Positions 10,201 to 17,643 of a stretch of 64,000 nucleotides of DNA are shown piece after piece. How positions within the stretch are numbered: position 1 is the stretch's first letter; every line of letters begins with the position of its first letter. Source of the DNA: Euryarchaeota archaeon UBA256. Its GTDB lineage: Archaea; Thermoplasmatota; Poseidoniia; Poseidoniales; Poseidoniaceae. The stretch is taken from assembly GCA_002494645.1 (NCBI GenBank), contig DACE01000033.1:140563-204562 (forward strand). Direction: 5' to 3'. Position numbers and translations under genes: made by a program. The notes beneath the pieces are model-generated. The model saw only the letters and a list, made by a program, of their open reading frames with translations, ran no database searches and was not told where the DNA came from.

Positions 10201-10341
10201 AATCATCTCACCTACAGAGGCTATTACAACGGTGCGGAATATGTCCCCTCTGACGGAATCGGGAACGGTGGACGTAACATACGTGCTGTCGTTTGGGTTG
10301 TATTTTATGGTCCCACAACGGGTGTTGGAGCAGCAAGTTGA
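7276..10341 (+). CDS. Secreted lipoprotein: type-3 thrombospondin repeats plus PNGase F-like domain
   Basis: A 1,021-residue protein from the ATG at 7276. A lipoprotein signal ends in LLAGC, with the lipid-modified Cys at 20. Residues 25-235 form two beta-sandwich-like modules. About seven Asp-rich calcium-binding repeats fill 242-496. Residues 740-1000 match both halves of PNGase F, the enzyme that removes N-glycans from Asn. GCHEWDYLAYLYV (Asp766) matches the catalytic Asp60 region. IVATITGHG is followed by CAEFC (Glu900), matching Glu206, and GRAGWCAG matches DRAGWCPG. The Glu118 position looks like Ser835. Residues 510-700 are an extra domain that I cannot place. The 3' end overlaps mqnC by 37 bases, tail to tail. 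Activity is inferred, not shown. Confidence 0.85.
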   Translation: MDKRKASAFFFVAIMLLAGCMSGSDPAPIEEVIIETYTIEPTWVLSPNAIQLGDEATFLLNVEQQGTGEYSIEPTVLLPSFATLNVFDWTQQDGTESTKTYQLSFIPASVGEHIISIAFANQGSNNLVPQPAKMVHVLTVLQPDEPAPILTVPAQLVLEEPNLVWFEGSIEHTDSNSCAITYTVTDGNSGQISLNEQETWKVLLDFTEATSSHTITTVATCGVYTILSDTTVTQVIIEGAGDDEDGDGIQNANDLCPTGYGANEGWQSTLTTDGDRDGCRDNDEDEDDDNDGIIDLYDGCPTSYGWISTPSADYDYDGCHDADEDDDDDGDGVLDLDDSCPIGRKGWASNRYSDWDNDGCSDLDEDDNDDNDDLRDEIDDCPKGVAEWQSNNTTDWDHDGCHDFNEDEDDDNDGVNDVNATGSTLDLCPQTPKNATDINEFGCAALQRDTDGDGVNDFVDQCEGTPTGLQVNSLGCADLDGDGVFANVDLCPQSPDRWSVNAVGCAVVQEPVAWTDSTSLNGPMQTVPQFSFPTLNGTYNFKNRWSGHDVYFFMFKYTDSSGNSNTGTWGQNPGKFIRNLPENTQLFYGSFDNSYHNDIISQRNTVLAGLTASEEAYWDSRIHYIDMDASNLGGGIGSIISSFNNPFFVGIDRFQLARETGSLYAWTSQSNDPFHLSFEPNQWVAEFPTKIRQHDPAVHAVTIMDFQRHTGGWGGGYSEFANATMNLPQDLTSYDTLEVYHEHACYERKNRYQNSDQSYGGCHEWDYLAYLYVCDEMNNSICNTEMVRWITTYGREGMWLTDISPYLFMLNDGEDRRFKYAGANKGDLTVTFLFSDWGSGTRATNATYAFSGGQFDGTYNNESRYLRQLNFTTPAWATSVEIVATITGHGFNKDSANCAEFCDHQHYYTMGSHQTYEWHPIVYSSEGCENEVNNGVVANQFGSWPFGRAGWCAGQDVKQWRYDITDWVDNSTNNTNHLTYRGYYNGAEYVPSDGIGNGGRNIRAVVWVVFYGPTTGVGAAS
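7999..8763 (+). repeat. Tandem Asp-rich type-3 thrombospondin repeats
   Basis: About seven degenerate coding repeats of 60-110 bases, each with DxDxDG-type calcium loops and a DxCP pair of Asp and Cys (for example DGDGIQNANDLCP and DTDGDGVNDFVDQC). They form a rigid calcium-dependent stalk between the lipid anchor and the PNGase F-like domain. The repetition is at protein level; DNA copies are too divergent for recent duplication. Confidence 0.85.
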
Positions 10342-11492
10342 GCCACATCATCTGAAAGTTGAACCGTTGAGAGCCAAGCATAATCACTGTCCCTTCGTTG
10401 AGGGATAAAACCTGCTCGAACAATCGATGTTTGGAGTTCATATTCCGATGCATCGAGTTTGCTCGTACCGGATGCCGAAACAACATTCTCTTCCATCATG
10501 GTTGAACCAGCATCATCAGCTCCAGCAAGGAGAGCCATTTGTGCAATCTGCAGACCCATCGTCGGCCAAGAAGCCTGTATATGTTCAACATTGTCAAGAT
10601 AGAGGCGAGATATGGCAACGTGCCTCAAATATTCTGAAGACCCAGCTCCAAGTGTATGTTTATTCTGACCCCGATTCCTACGGCCAAAGGAGTTGACTTC
10701 AAGTTGAACAGGCCATGCGATAAATGAAGTAAAACCTGAGCCACCTTTGGCATGAGTCCGGTCTTGTAGCACACGAATTGCATCCATATGACGAACCCGC
10801 TGCTCATTCGATTCACCAAAGCCAATGACATTGGTAGCACTTGTCGTTAAATCCAAAGATTGGGCTTCTTCCATGACTCTAAGCCAATTTTGAGGTGAGC
10901 CTTTTTTGGGTGAAACATCGTTTCGAACTGCATCGACAAGCATTTCGGCACCACCGCCAGGTAGGCCGTGCATCCCAGCCTCTTTCAGTGAAGAAAGGAC
11001 CTCAAGGGTCGACATCCCGCAAACATCAGCCAAACCCTCAATTTCAATGGGGCTAAAGCAATCCAAGTCAATATTTGGGTGGTTGGTTCTGAGATGCTTG
11101 ATGAGGTCAATATACCACTGGAAGGGAAGGTCCGGATTGACCCCTCCTTGCATGAGGATACGAGAACCATGAATCGCTTCAAGTTCGCTTACCCGCTTAG
11201 AGATTTGCTCATAGGTTTGGGTGTAGGTTTCATCGTGACCTGGTGGACGATAAAAGGAACAAAATTGACAGTTGATCGTACAGACGTTCGTGTAGTTGAT
11301 ATTCCTGTCAACAAGATAGGTCACTTGTCCTCCTGGATGCATCGCCATACGCCGTCGGTGGGCTGCTTGCATCAATGTGTGGAGGGGAGCAGTGTTATAG
11401 AGCAAGGTTGCTTCTTCAATTGACAGACGATGTGCTGAGGCTTCTTCCCTACTCCAGCCGGCTTGACGCATGAGAATACTTCGCCAATCCAA
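10305..11492 (-). CDS. mqnC: Radical SAM enzyme, cyclic dehypoxanthinyl futalosine synthase type (MqnC)
   Basis: A 395-residue radical SAM protein. The 4Fe-4S cysteines are Cys71, Cys75 and Cys78 in NVCTINCQFCSFYRPPG, preceded by YLVDRNINYTN. Further motifs are MQGGVNPDLP, FSPIEIEGL, GLPGGGAEMLVDAVR and SGFTSFIAWPVQ. This combination fits MqnC, which makes the spiro ring of cyclic dehypoxanthinyl futalosine in the alternative menaquinone route. CofH (coenzyme F420) is the nearest alternative and shares the NINYTNVC region; the FYRPPG and PGGGAE segments favour MqnC. No other mqn gene is in the window. It starts at TTG 11492 or ATG 11471, 9 bases after pepP, and overlaps the lipoprotein gene at its 3' end. 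Confidence 0.78.
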   Translation of the reverse strand: MDWRSILMRQAGWSREEASAHRLSIEEATLLYNTAPLHTLMQAAHRRRMAMHPGGQVTYLVDRNINYTNVCTINCQFCSFYRPPGHDETYTQTYEQISKRVSELEAIHGSRILMQGGVNPDLPFQWYIDLIKHLRTNHPNIDLDCFSPIEIEGLADVCGMSTLEVLSSLKEAGMHGLPGGGAEMLVDAVRNDVSPKKGSPQNWLRVMEEAQSLDLTTSATNVIGFGESNEQRVRHMDAIRVLQDRTHAKGGSGFTSFIAWPVQLEVNSFGRRNRGQNKHTLGAGSSEYLRHVAISRLYLDNVEHIQASWPTMGLQIAQMALLAGADDAGSTMMEENVVSASGTSKLDASEYELQTSIVRAGFIPQRRDSDYAWLSTVQLSDDVAQLAAPTPVVGP

Positions 11493-11501
11493 GGTATCAC
11501 C

Positions 11502-12875
11502 TCATTGAAGGGGGACGCCAACAATACTTTCGATGTCTTCAATCGTTTTCGGACAGTCAGCTGTAAGTACGACTGGTCCATCTTTGGAGACCAAGACATC
11601 GTCTTCAATACGAATTCCAATGTTTGCATACCGAGGAGGGCAGTCTACATCGGGCCTCCATGCGCCAAAGTAGAGTCCGGGTTCAACCGTCAAGCACATT
11701 CCCTCTTCGAGGGTTCGGGGTACGCCACCTGGCTTGTACACGCCTACATCGTGAACATCTAGGCCAATCCAGTGACTCGTATTGTGCATGTACCAGTTGC
11801 CGAGTTCACCCGATTCAGAATTCAATGCTTCATCGAGCGTTTGGGAAATAATTCCCAATTCAATAAGGCCTTCAGCAAGCACCTTTCGTGCTGCGTCATG
11901 GGGTGCTGTATAGGGTTGTCCAACTCTGCATGCATCAATTGCAGCGTATTGTGCCTTCAATACCAAAGCATATATTTCTCGTTGGGCTTCTGAAAACTTC
12001 CCAGAAATAGGCCAAGAGCGGGTAATATCGCTGGCGTAACCTCTGAATTCTGCACCAGCATCAATCAATATGACCTCATCCCAATTGCATTCATCGCTGT
12101 TCACAGTGTAGTGTAGAATCGTTGCATTTTCTCCGCAGCCGACAATGGAAGGGTAAGACCAACCAGATCCACCTGCATAAGAAAAGAAGCCTTCAATGAC
12201 GGATTGAAGTTGGTATTCTGTGACACCTTTGCGGCTGTGACGCATTGCAAGTTCGTGAGCGAGGCTAGCAACTTTTCCAGAATAGAGCATTTGCTCAATC
12301 TCCGATTCAGATTTTCTCAAACGAAGTTCAGCGATTATTGCGGAGGGGTCTTCGATGGTAACAGGCCCCGTACCAAAGTGTTGACGCGCACGGTCTCGTT
12401 TACGCACGGCTTCGTTGACAAGCTGGTCGACCTCTACATCGACACCACCACGCAAATACACTCGTCGAGCATCATTCATCCAGTTTGATAGGTGTTCATC
12501 GCGCTCATCGCATGAATAGGCTTCATCAATCGGCCAATCAGTGACTGCTCCTTCTGTACCAGGCCTGCGACCTTCCCAGATTTCTTTGAGCGTATCCTTT
12601 GGTTGAACAAATAGGTACGTCTTCCAAGTACCTTCAACGCACCTCATCACAAGAGTTGCCTCTGGGTCAACCCACCCTGTGAGGTATAGTAGGTCGCTGG
12701 TTGTACGGTAACGATAGTGTACGTCATTAGAATGGGTAGCCATTTTTGGTGAGCAAAGGATGAGCAGGTCGTCGCTACGGAATTGGGAAATCAAACGTTG
12801 TTGACGCATGCGGAATTCCTGCAGCGGAGTTGAAGCAGGTCGGTCGGGCAAACTTGCGAAGGCCTCTGCGAACAT
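11502..12875 (-). CDS. pepP: Xaa-Pro aminopeptidase (aminopeptidase P, M24B)
   Basis: A 457-residue dinuclear metallopeptidase that removes N-terminal residues preceding proline. The N-terminal domain (1-175) includes FRMRQQRLISQF and YRTTSDLLYLTGW, typical of bacterial-type PepP. The pita-bread domain carries all five metal ligands: Asp272 and Asp283 (IDAGAEFRGYASDITRSWP), His368 (HNTSHWIGLDVHDVG), Glu398 (TVEPGLYFG) and Glu424 (GIRIEDDVLV). No signal peptide, so it acts in the cytoplasm. The ATG follows GAGGGTGA, a strong ribosome-binding site, 3 bases after the upstream gene. It would help complete digestion of imported proline-containing peptides. Confidence 0.95.
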   Translation of the reverse strand: MFAEAFASLPDRPASTPLQEFRMRQQRLISQFRSDDLLILCSPKMATHSNDVHYRYRTTSDLLYLTGWVDPEATLVMRCVEGTWKTYLFVQPKDTLKEIWEGRRPGTEGAVTDWPIDEAYSCDERDEHLSNWMNDARRVYLRGGVDVEVDQLVNEAVRKRDRARQHFGTGPVTIEDPSAIIAELRLRKSESEIEQMLYSGKVASLAHELAMRHSRKGVTEYQLQSVIEGFFSYAGGSGWSYPSIVGCGENATILHYTVNSDECNWDEVILIDAGAEFRGYASDITRSWPISGKFSEAQREIYALVLKAQYAAIDACRVGQPYTAPHDAARKVLAEGLIELGIISQTLDEALNSESGELGNWYMHNTSHWIGLDVHDVGVYKPGGVPRTLEEGMCLTVEPGLYFGAWRPDVDCPPRYANIGIRIEDDVLVSKDGPVVLTADCPKTIEDIESIVGVPLQ

Positions 12876-12878
12876 GTT

Positions 12879-14453
12879 TCACCCTCGCGCTTCGTCTTCT
12901 TCAACCGTTGCATCATGCCCGTTCGGTGAACGGAGAGTTCCATCTGGAACCGTACCGTCCGATGTGTTCCATTTAGGAATATCAAAATCTACTTTTTTTG
13001 TCGAACGAATGACGAATACTAGAATGAGGACAATGACAAAGAGTAAACTAACGGCCTGTATAGGTGAAATCAACGTGCTCACTGAGTCTTCAGATGATGT
13101 GATTACAATTTCAAATGAAATTGAATCGGTTGCTCCATCATCATCGAAAACGATCAGTTCAACTGAATGCAAGCCTTCTCCGTCAAAATCATCAAAATTT
13201 AATTGACTCTGCCCACGAATTGAAGTTGATTCATCGATGACCCATAGGTATTCAATGGGCTCATTGTCAATGCTATAGGTGCCATCAAGCGTCCAATTGC
13301 TCCCGGGCCCGACCTCAACACGTTGGTTTCCATTTATTTGCAAACCATCTGCAACCAAAATCACTTGAGGTTTGATGTTTTCAACAGAGAAGTTATGTTG
13401 GAGTGTGATTGAAAAACCTGCTTGATCACGTACAAAGAGTTCAACATGATAATCACCTGAATCTGTTAGATTGAGGAGGATGGTACCGGTTGAAATCAGT
13501 TCTGAATCATTTACAGCTCGAATCGTTCCGCCATCATGGTGAATGGACCATTGATTGGTCAACTTACTGCCTTCAAATCCATCCGATAGTTCTGCATATA
13601 ATTGAAATTCTTCACTCTCTAGGACACGATCCGGTCCAGAAATACTACCTGTAGGGGGGGTGGAGTCAAAGGTGACGCTGCTGCGGACTTTGCCACTTTG
13701 ACGGAGTAAATCATCTTTCATTGAAACATCAACGAACCAAATCCCATCGGGAAGAGATAAAGTCGATTGATTGAGAGTCAAGGTCACGACATAGCCTTGG
13801 GATGAATAGGGGATGGATCGCACGATCGGTTCATCAAGACAAACACCAAATGGCGCCTGGCAAAGTTCGGCCTCGAATTGAAGTTCAGTGTATTGACCTG
13901 AAGGGGTAATGAGCTGGAATTCTAATTCTACGGCATCTCCACTTACAACAGACTGGGTCTCAACGGATTCAGAAGTAGCGTAATCTCCAATTTCATCGAG
14001 GAGGATCGGTCGGTGATGGGCTTGTCCGATGAAGGCCACGAGGAATGGTTCGAATGGCACAGTATCTTCCCAATTCGTTTGTAAACTGATGAAACATGTG
14101 CAGTCAATACCTGTCACATTAATGTCTAAGGTCCATCGAAATGAGTCCTTACCCACTGGCACCACTGAGGTGAGATATGGTCCACTGAGCAAGGTGATCG
14201 GCGTGGATGTGCTGATGTTGACCAGTGACCAAGTTGCGTTACGGAGGGGTTTATCTGAGATTCCCGAGAGGAGGAGGGATGCTTGTGTATTCATTCCATG
14301 GGCTTGGTCAAATGCAAAACCGTTCGAATATTGGGTGGAACTTGATTCATCAGCCATTGTAGATTGAACGGGAAGACATGCCACTGCAACAACAACAACG
14401 AGCAAGAGCGTTAATTCCCTTCGCAATCCGGGGCGCTCGTTCATAGTCATCAT
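12879..14453 (-). CDS. Surface protein with Ig/PKD-like domains, C-terminal membrane anchor
   Basis: A 524-residue exported protein. The N-terminus is a Sec signal (basic start, hydrophobic stretch LLLVVVVAVACLPV, cleavage probably near STMA-DES). The body is beta-rich; residues 235-450 contain two modules like PKD or bacterial Ig domains, with SGPDRVLESEEFQL and DGTYSIDNEPIEYLWVIDE. A membrane helix near 464-487 (AVSLLFVIVLILVFVI) is followed by a basic residue cluster and a 35-residue cytoplasmic tail. So it is a type I anchored cell-surface protein of unknown role. It begins 4 bases after the calcium-repeat gene upstream and ends 3 bases before pepP, so all three are probably co-transcribed. 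Confidence 0.8.
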   Translation of the reverse strand: MMTMNERPGLRRELTLLLVVVVAVACLPVQSTMADESSSTQYSNGFAFDQAHGMNTQASLLLSGISDKPLRNATWSLVNISTSTPITLLSGPYLTSVVPVGKDSFRWTLDINVTGIDCTCFISLQTNWEDTVPFEPFLVAFIGQAHHRPILLDEIGDYATSESVETQSVVSGDAVELEFQLITPSGQYTELQFEAELCQAPFGVCLDEPIVRSIPYSSQGYVVTLTLNQSTLSLPDGIWFVDVSMKDDLLRQSGKVRSSVTFDSTPPTGSISGPDRVLESEEFQLYAELSDGFEGSKLTNQWSIHHDGGTIRAVNDSELISTGTILLNLTDSGDYHVELFVRDQAGFSITLQHNFSVENIKPQVILVADGLQINGNQRVEVGPGSNWTLDGTYSIDNEPIEYLWVIDESTSIRGQSQLNFDDFDGEGLHSVELIVFDDDGATDSISFEIVITSSEDSVSTLISPIQAVSLLFVIVLILVFVIRSTKKVDFDIPKWNTSDGTVPDGTLRSPNGHDATVEEDEARG

Positions 14454-14457
14454 CTAT

Positions 14458-17400
14458 TCAGTCACTAAAAGGGTCACACAACTCACCCTGTCCAGGGTAG
14501 GAGACAGGGTTGCGCGGGTTTGTATCCCATTTGTATTCACAATAATTGACGTGCCCATCACCGTCTGTATCAACCATACGGTCGGCACCATCAAATGGGT
14601 CAAATTGGAAGTGATACTCCCAACCTGTTGCCATACCGTCATCGTCGTGGTCTTGATAGTAAACTTCAGGCCCGTCGTTCCAATCGTCACCATCCGTGTC
14701 ATTTGTGATTGGATTGGTACCGTTTTGCATTTCCTCAAAATTGGTGTAATTTTGTAGATTATCGTAGAATCGCTGACCGTCAGGTGTGGTTGGGTCAATA
14801 TTGCATTCCGAATTTGTTGTATCGTTGTATCCCGGACAGTAACGCTTGATGAGACCAGTTCGATTGAGTCCGTCGTCATCAGGGTCTTCAAACCCGTCAT
14901 CAAGGCCATCAAGGTCGCTGTCTGGCATTGAAGGGTCCATCACACCACGAGCACCATAAGCACCAATGGTCGAGTTATCAACAAGTCCTGTCTCAAATGC
15001 TAGTTGCGAATAATACACTTCCCAACCGTCGGGAAGCATGTCTCCATCGGAATCGTCGTCAACAGGGTTGGTGTCCCAGCGATCGGGTGCTTCAAGACCG
15101 TTAGCGAGTGTGTCGTTGTCGATGTCAAAGGTGTCATCCTTGAGCGAATCCAATGACGGGTCGAGAGCCCAACGGCCGTTGCACCCATCGCACAGATTAT
15201 TTCCTGGCATGAGGAAACCTGTTAGATTCATCTCACTGACGGCAAACTTGGGTTCCAGCGCAAAGCCACCCAACCAGTTTTGCCACTCATACCCACCGGG
15301 TTGCATGGTACATGAGTTGCTTTGACTACTTGTATCACAGCCAGGACGGAGCCATGTGGACGTGGCAACCCATAGGCTGTGGGAATTGGTATTATCTTCT
15401 GCGGATTTTACTTGCATTTCCCATCCATCAAGCATGCCATCGGAGTCGGTATCGTTCAACAGTGGATTGGTAGGGTTTTGGAACGGACGCGGTACAAAGA
15501 GTACTTCTTGTCCGTCAACCAATCCGTCGTCATCGGTATCAGAGTTATTGGCATGCGTGAGGAAATTATCTTCACCTGCAACGACTTCTTCGCCGTCTTC
15601 AAGTCCATCATTGTCGGTATCAAACATGCAAGGGCTGGTGGCATATGCTTCCCCATCCCACATGAAATTGTTTCCAGCCTCTTCGAGGTCGGTCAAACCA
15701 TCTGAATCGGTATCAGGATTGGATGCATTAGAACCGCCGCCGTTACATACGGTAGAAAATTCAGCAAAGTCTGACAAACCATCAGAATCGGTGTCGAACA
15801 GACCTGGGTCAGACGTAACCCATGTGGGCTGCACACCTCGATTAACAACCAAGATTTCCCAGCCCATCACTTCAATGCCGTCAATAAGGCCGTCTCCGTC
15901 TGTATCGGAATTGAGTGGGTCAGTGCTACGACCGTCTAGAACACCGTCTTGGTCACGGTCATTGGCTTGGTATTCCATCACGTTGGTGAATTGTTCTTCA
16001 GCCTCAACAATACTGACCCAACTGAAAAGACGTGAATCCACAGTGTCGCCCACAGAGACATGGATACCGTAGACATATCCGTCCACTGGTGCGAGAAGGT
16101 TGACAATTTGTTGGTTTCCACCGCCGAGTGTAATTCGAGCTCGGGCGACCGTTTCGTTAGCCTCAACTTGTTCATCAAGAACAACATCAATTGCGTGGAC
16201 GACTGCAGAATTTTCAAGTGTACTGAACATGACTTGTCCGTCATTGTCAGCATCCCATCCATCACGGTCAGGGTCTTGGTTCCGGTTTACTGCAGAGCGA
16301 GGGTGCAGACCGTTTACTGCTTCCCATTGGTCTGGCATATCGTCTTGGTCCGTGTCTTGGAGCCACGGAGAAGTGAAGTTTCCTTCGCCAAATATTTGGG
16401 CAACCTGGTATTCTTCGAGATTGTTCATTCCATCTTCATCCCAGTCGCCATAGCCATCAGAAGCATTGGCAGGATTGAGGACCTGAGCCGCATTGGGTGC
16501 AAGTTCTTCAATTGAGTAACAATATTCGAATCCATCGGGCATACCATCGCCGTCGGTATCCCAATCCGACGGACCGTTGAGGAGGCCATCATCGTCCATG
16601 TCCATCATGAACCAGCTGCGATCAACGCCAAAGAAGGGTCCAACACGTGGTTCAGGGTCGAGGAGAGCCTCATTGCAGTTTTCACCCATTCCGGTGTAGA
16701 GCGCAATTGATTCATTGGCGATTTCAACGATGTCGTCAATGAGATCATTGTCCGAATCCCGAGCGGTTGGATTTGTACCAAAGGATTCTTCTTCAAAATT
16801 AGCGAGACCGTCATCGTCGGTGTCAAGAACCATATCACACGAATGGCGGTCATTTGAGGCGAGGTCATCCCAATCAGCCATTCCGTTTTCCCCGTTGAAT
16901 CGTGTTTCAAGTGCATCTACCATTGCTTGGTCAAGCAAGAGACAATCCCAATTTCCATCGAGGGGATTGAACAAGGTTACTTCTCCACCCGGCGTTTGCA
17001 CAGCCATGGTGTAGAGCGATTCCCAGCGGTCATTCAGGCCGTCGTTATCGGTATCTGCACGCTGGGGGTCAGTACCCAATTCTTGTTCAGCTTGGTTGGT
17101 CAGTCCGTCTCGGTCTGGATCACCAGTAGGCCCTTGGTTGGGGTCAGGCCATGAATCAGTTTCGTTAGCGATGGTAGCATCTTCAGTCTCCTCACTTTGT
17201 GTTGGGTCGACATTGATGTCATCAGATTCACCGTTGTCAAGTGGGTTCAACCCATGTTGTACTTCCCAACCATCACTCATCCCATCGTTGTCAGTATCGG
17301 CATCATTGACGTCGGTACCGTATTGAGTTTCTTCGAGTTTGTCTGAAAGGCCGTCTCCGTCAGTGTCAATTGCTTCGCCCATAAGGTCTGCTTCACCACG

Positions 17401-17541
17401 CAAATCCTCTTCCACTGCGGACTCAAAACCACCGACGCTTTCGTTGGTTTGGAAGAACCCTGAAACACCCACAAAAAGAGTGCCAAAAATGAGGGTTGAA
17501 ATGATTGCTACAGTTGCCATTTGATTGTGTTTGAGGCTCAT
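14458..17541 (-). CDS. Giant anchored protein built of type-3 thrombospondin repeats
   Basis: A 1,027-residue protein from the ATG at 17541, chosen because AGGGTATGTCCT precedes it; an ATG at 17559 would add six residues. A membrane segment (ATVAIISTLIFGTLFVGVSG, residues 8-27) acts as signal or signal anchor. Almost all the rest is more than 15 calcium-binding units of the form DTDGDGLSDxxE, with local insertions (WEVxxGLNP). Near residues 464-509 the pattern breaks for a segment with LLAPVDGYVYGIHVSVGDTV, which looks like a biotinyl/lipoyl-type barrel-sandwich domain. No C-terminal anchor or sorting signal was seen. It is the first gene of a likely operon with the Ig-like surface protein and pepP. 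It is probably an extended calcium-stiffened surface fibre; the binding partner is unknown. Confidence 0.85.
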   Translation of the reverse strand: MSLKHNQMATVAIISTLIFGTLFVGVSGFFQTNESVGGFESAVEEDLRGEADLMGEAIDTDGDGLSDKLEETQYGTDVNDADTDNDGMSDGWEVQHGLNPLDNGESDDINVDPTQSEETEDATIANETDSWPDPNQGPTGDPDRDGLTNQAEQELGTDPQRADTDNDGLNDRWESLYTMAVQTPGGEVTLFNPLDGNWDCLLLDQAMVDALETRFNGENGMADWDDLASNDRHSCDMVLDTDDDGLANFEEESFGTNPTARDSDNDLIDDIVEIANESIALYTGMGENCNEALLDPEPRVGPFFGVDRSWFMMDMDDDGLLNGPSDWDTDGDGMPDGFEYCYSIEELAPNAAQVLNPANASDGYGDWDEDGMNNLEEYQVAQIFGEGNFTSPWLQDTDQDDMPDQWEAVNGLHPRSAVNRNQDPDRDGWDADNDGQVMFSTLENSAVVHAIDVVLDEQVEANETVARARITLGGGNQQIVNLLAPVDGYVYGIHVSVGDTVDSRLFSWVSIVEAEEQFTNVMEYQANDRDQDGVLDGRSTDPLNSDTDGDGLIDGIEVMGWEILVVNRGVQPTWVTSDPGLFDTDSDGLSDFAEFSTVCNGGGSNASNPDTDSDGLTDLEEAGNNFMWDGEAYATSPCMFDTDNDGLEDGEEVVAGEDNFLTHANNSDTDDDGLVDGQEVLFVPRPFQNPTNPLLNDTDSDGMLDGWEMQVKSAEDNTNSHSLWVATSTWLRPGCDTSSQSNSCTMQPGGYEWQNWLGGFALEPKFAVSEMNLTGFLMPGNNLCDGCNGRWALDPSLDSLKDDTFDIDNDTLANGLEAPDRWDTNPVDDDSDGDMLPDGWEVYYSQLAFETGLVDNSTIGAYGARGVMDPSMPDSDLDGLDDGFEDPDDDGLNRTGLIKRYCPGYNDTTNSECNIDPTTPDGQRFYDNLQNYTNFEEMQNGTNPITNDTDGDDWNDGPEVYYQDHDDDGMATGWEYHFQFDPFDGADRMVDTDGDGHVNYCEYKWDTNPRNPVSYPGQGELCDPFSD

Positions 17542-17643
17542 AGGACATACCCTGCACATCAGTGCAACTCAACCGAGGTGGTGATTCGGTTATGAACCTT
17601 GACCAAAGATGAGCAGAAAATTGAAACCGGTCGGCGAGAAGTG

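Noticed and set aside
10305..11492. CofH (F420 synthesis) as identity of the radical SAM protein
   Set aside because: The FYRPPG, NPDLP and PGGGAE segments and lack of a cofG neighbour favour MqnC, though the families are close.
15356..16072. Open plus-strand frame of 238 codons opposite the calcium-repeat gene
   Set aside because: Ser/Pro-rich complement of repeated Asp codons on the other strand. The minus-strand frame has clear domains and runs through the whole region.
14458..17541. Repetitive DNA considered as a CRISPR array or tandem repeat
   Set aside because: Repeats vary in length and base sequence, have no constant spacer size and are in frame with calcium-binding protein repeats.
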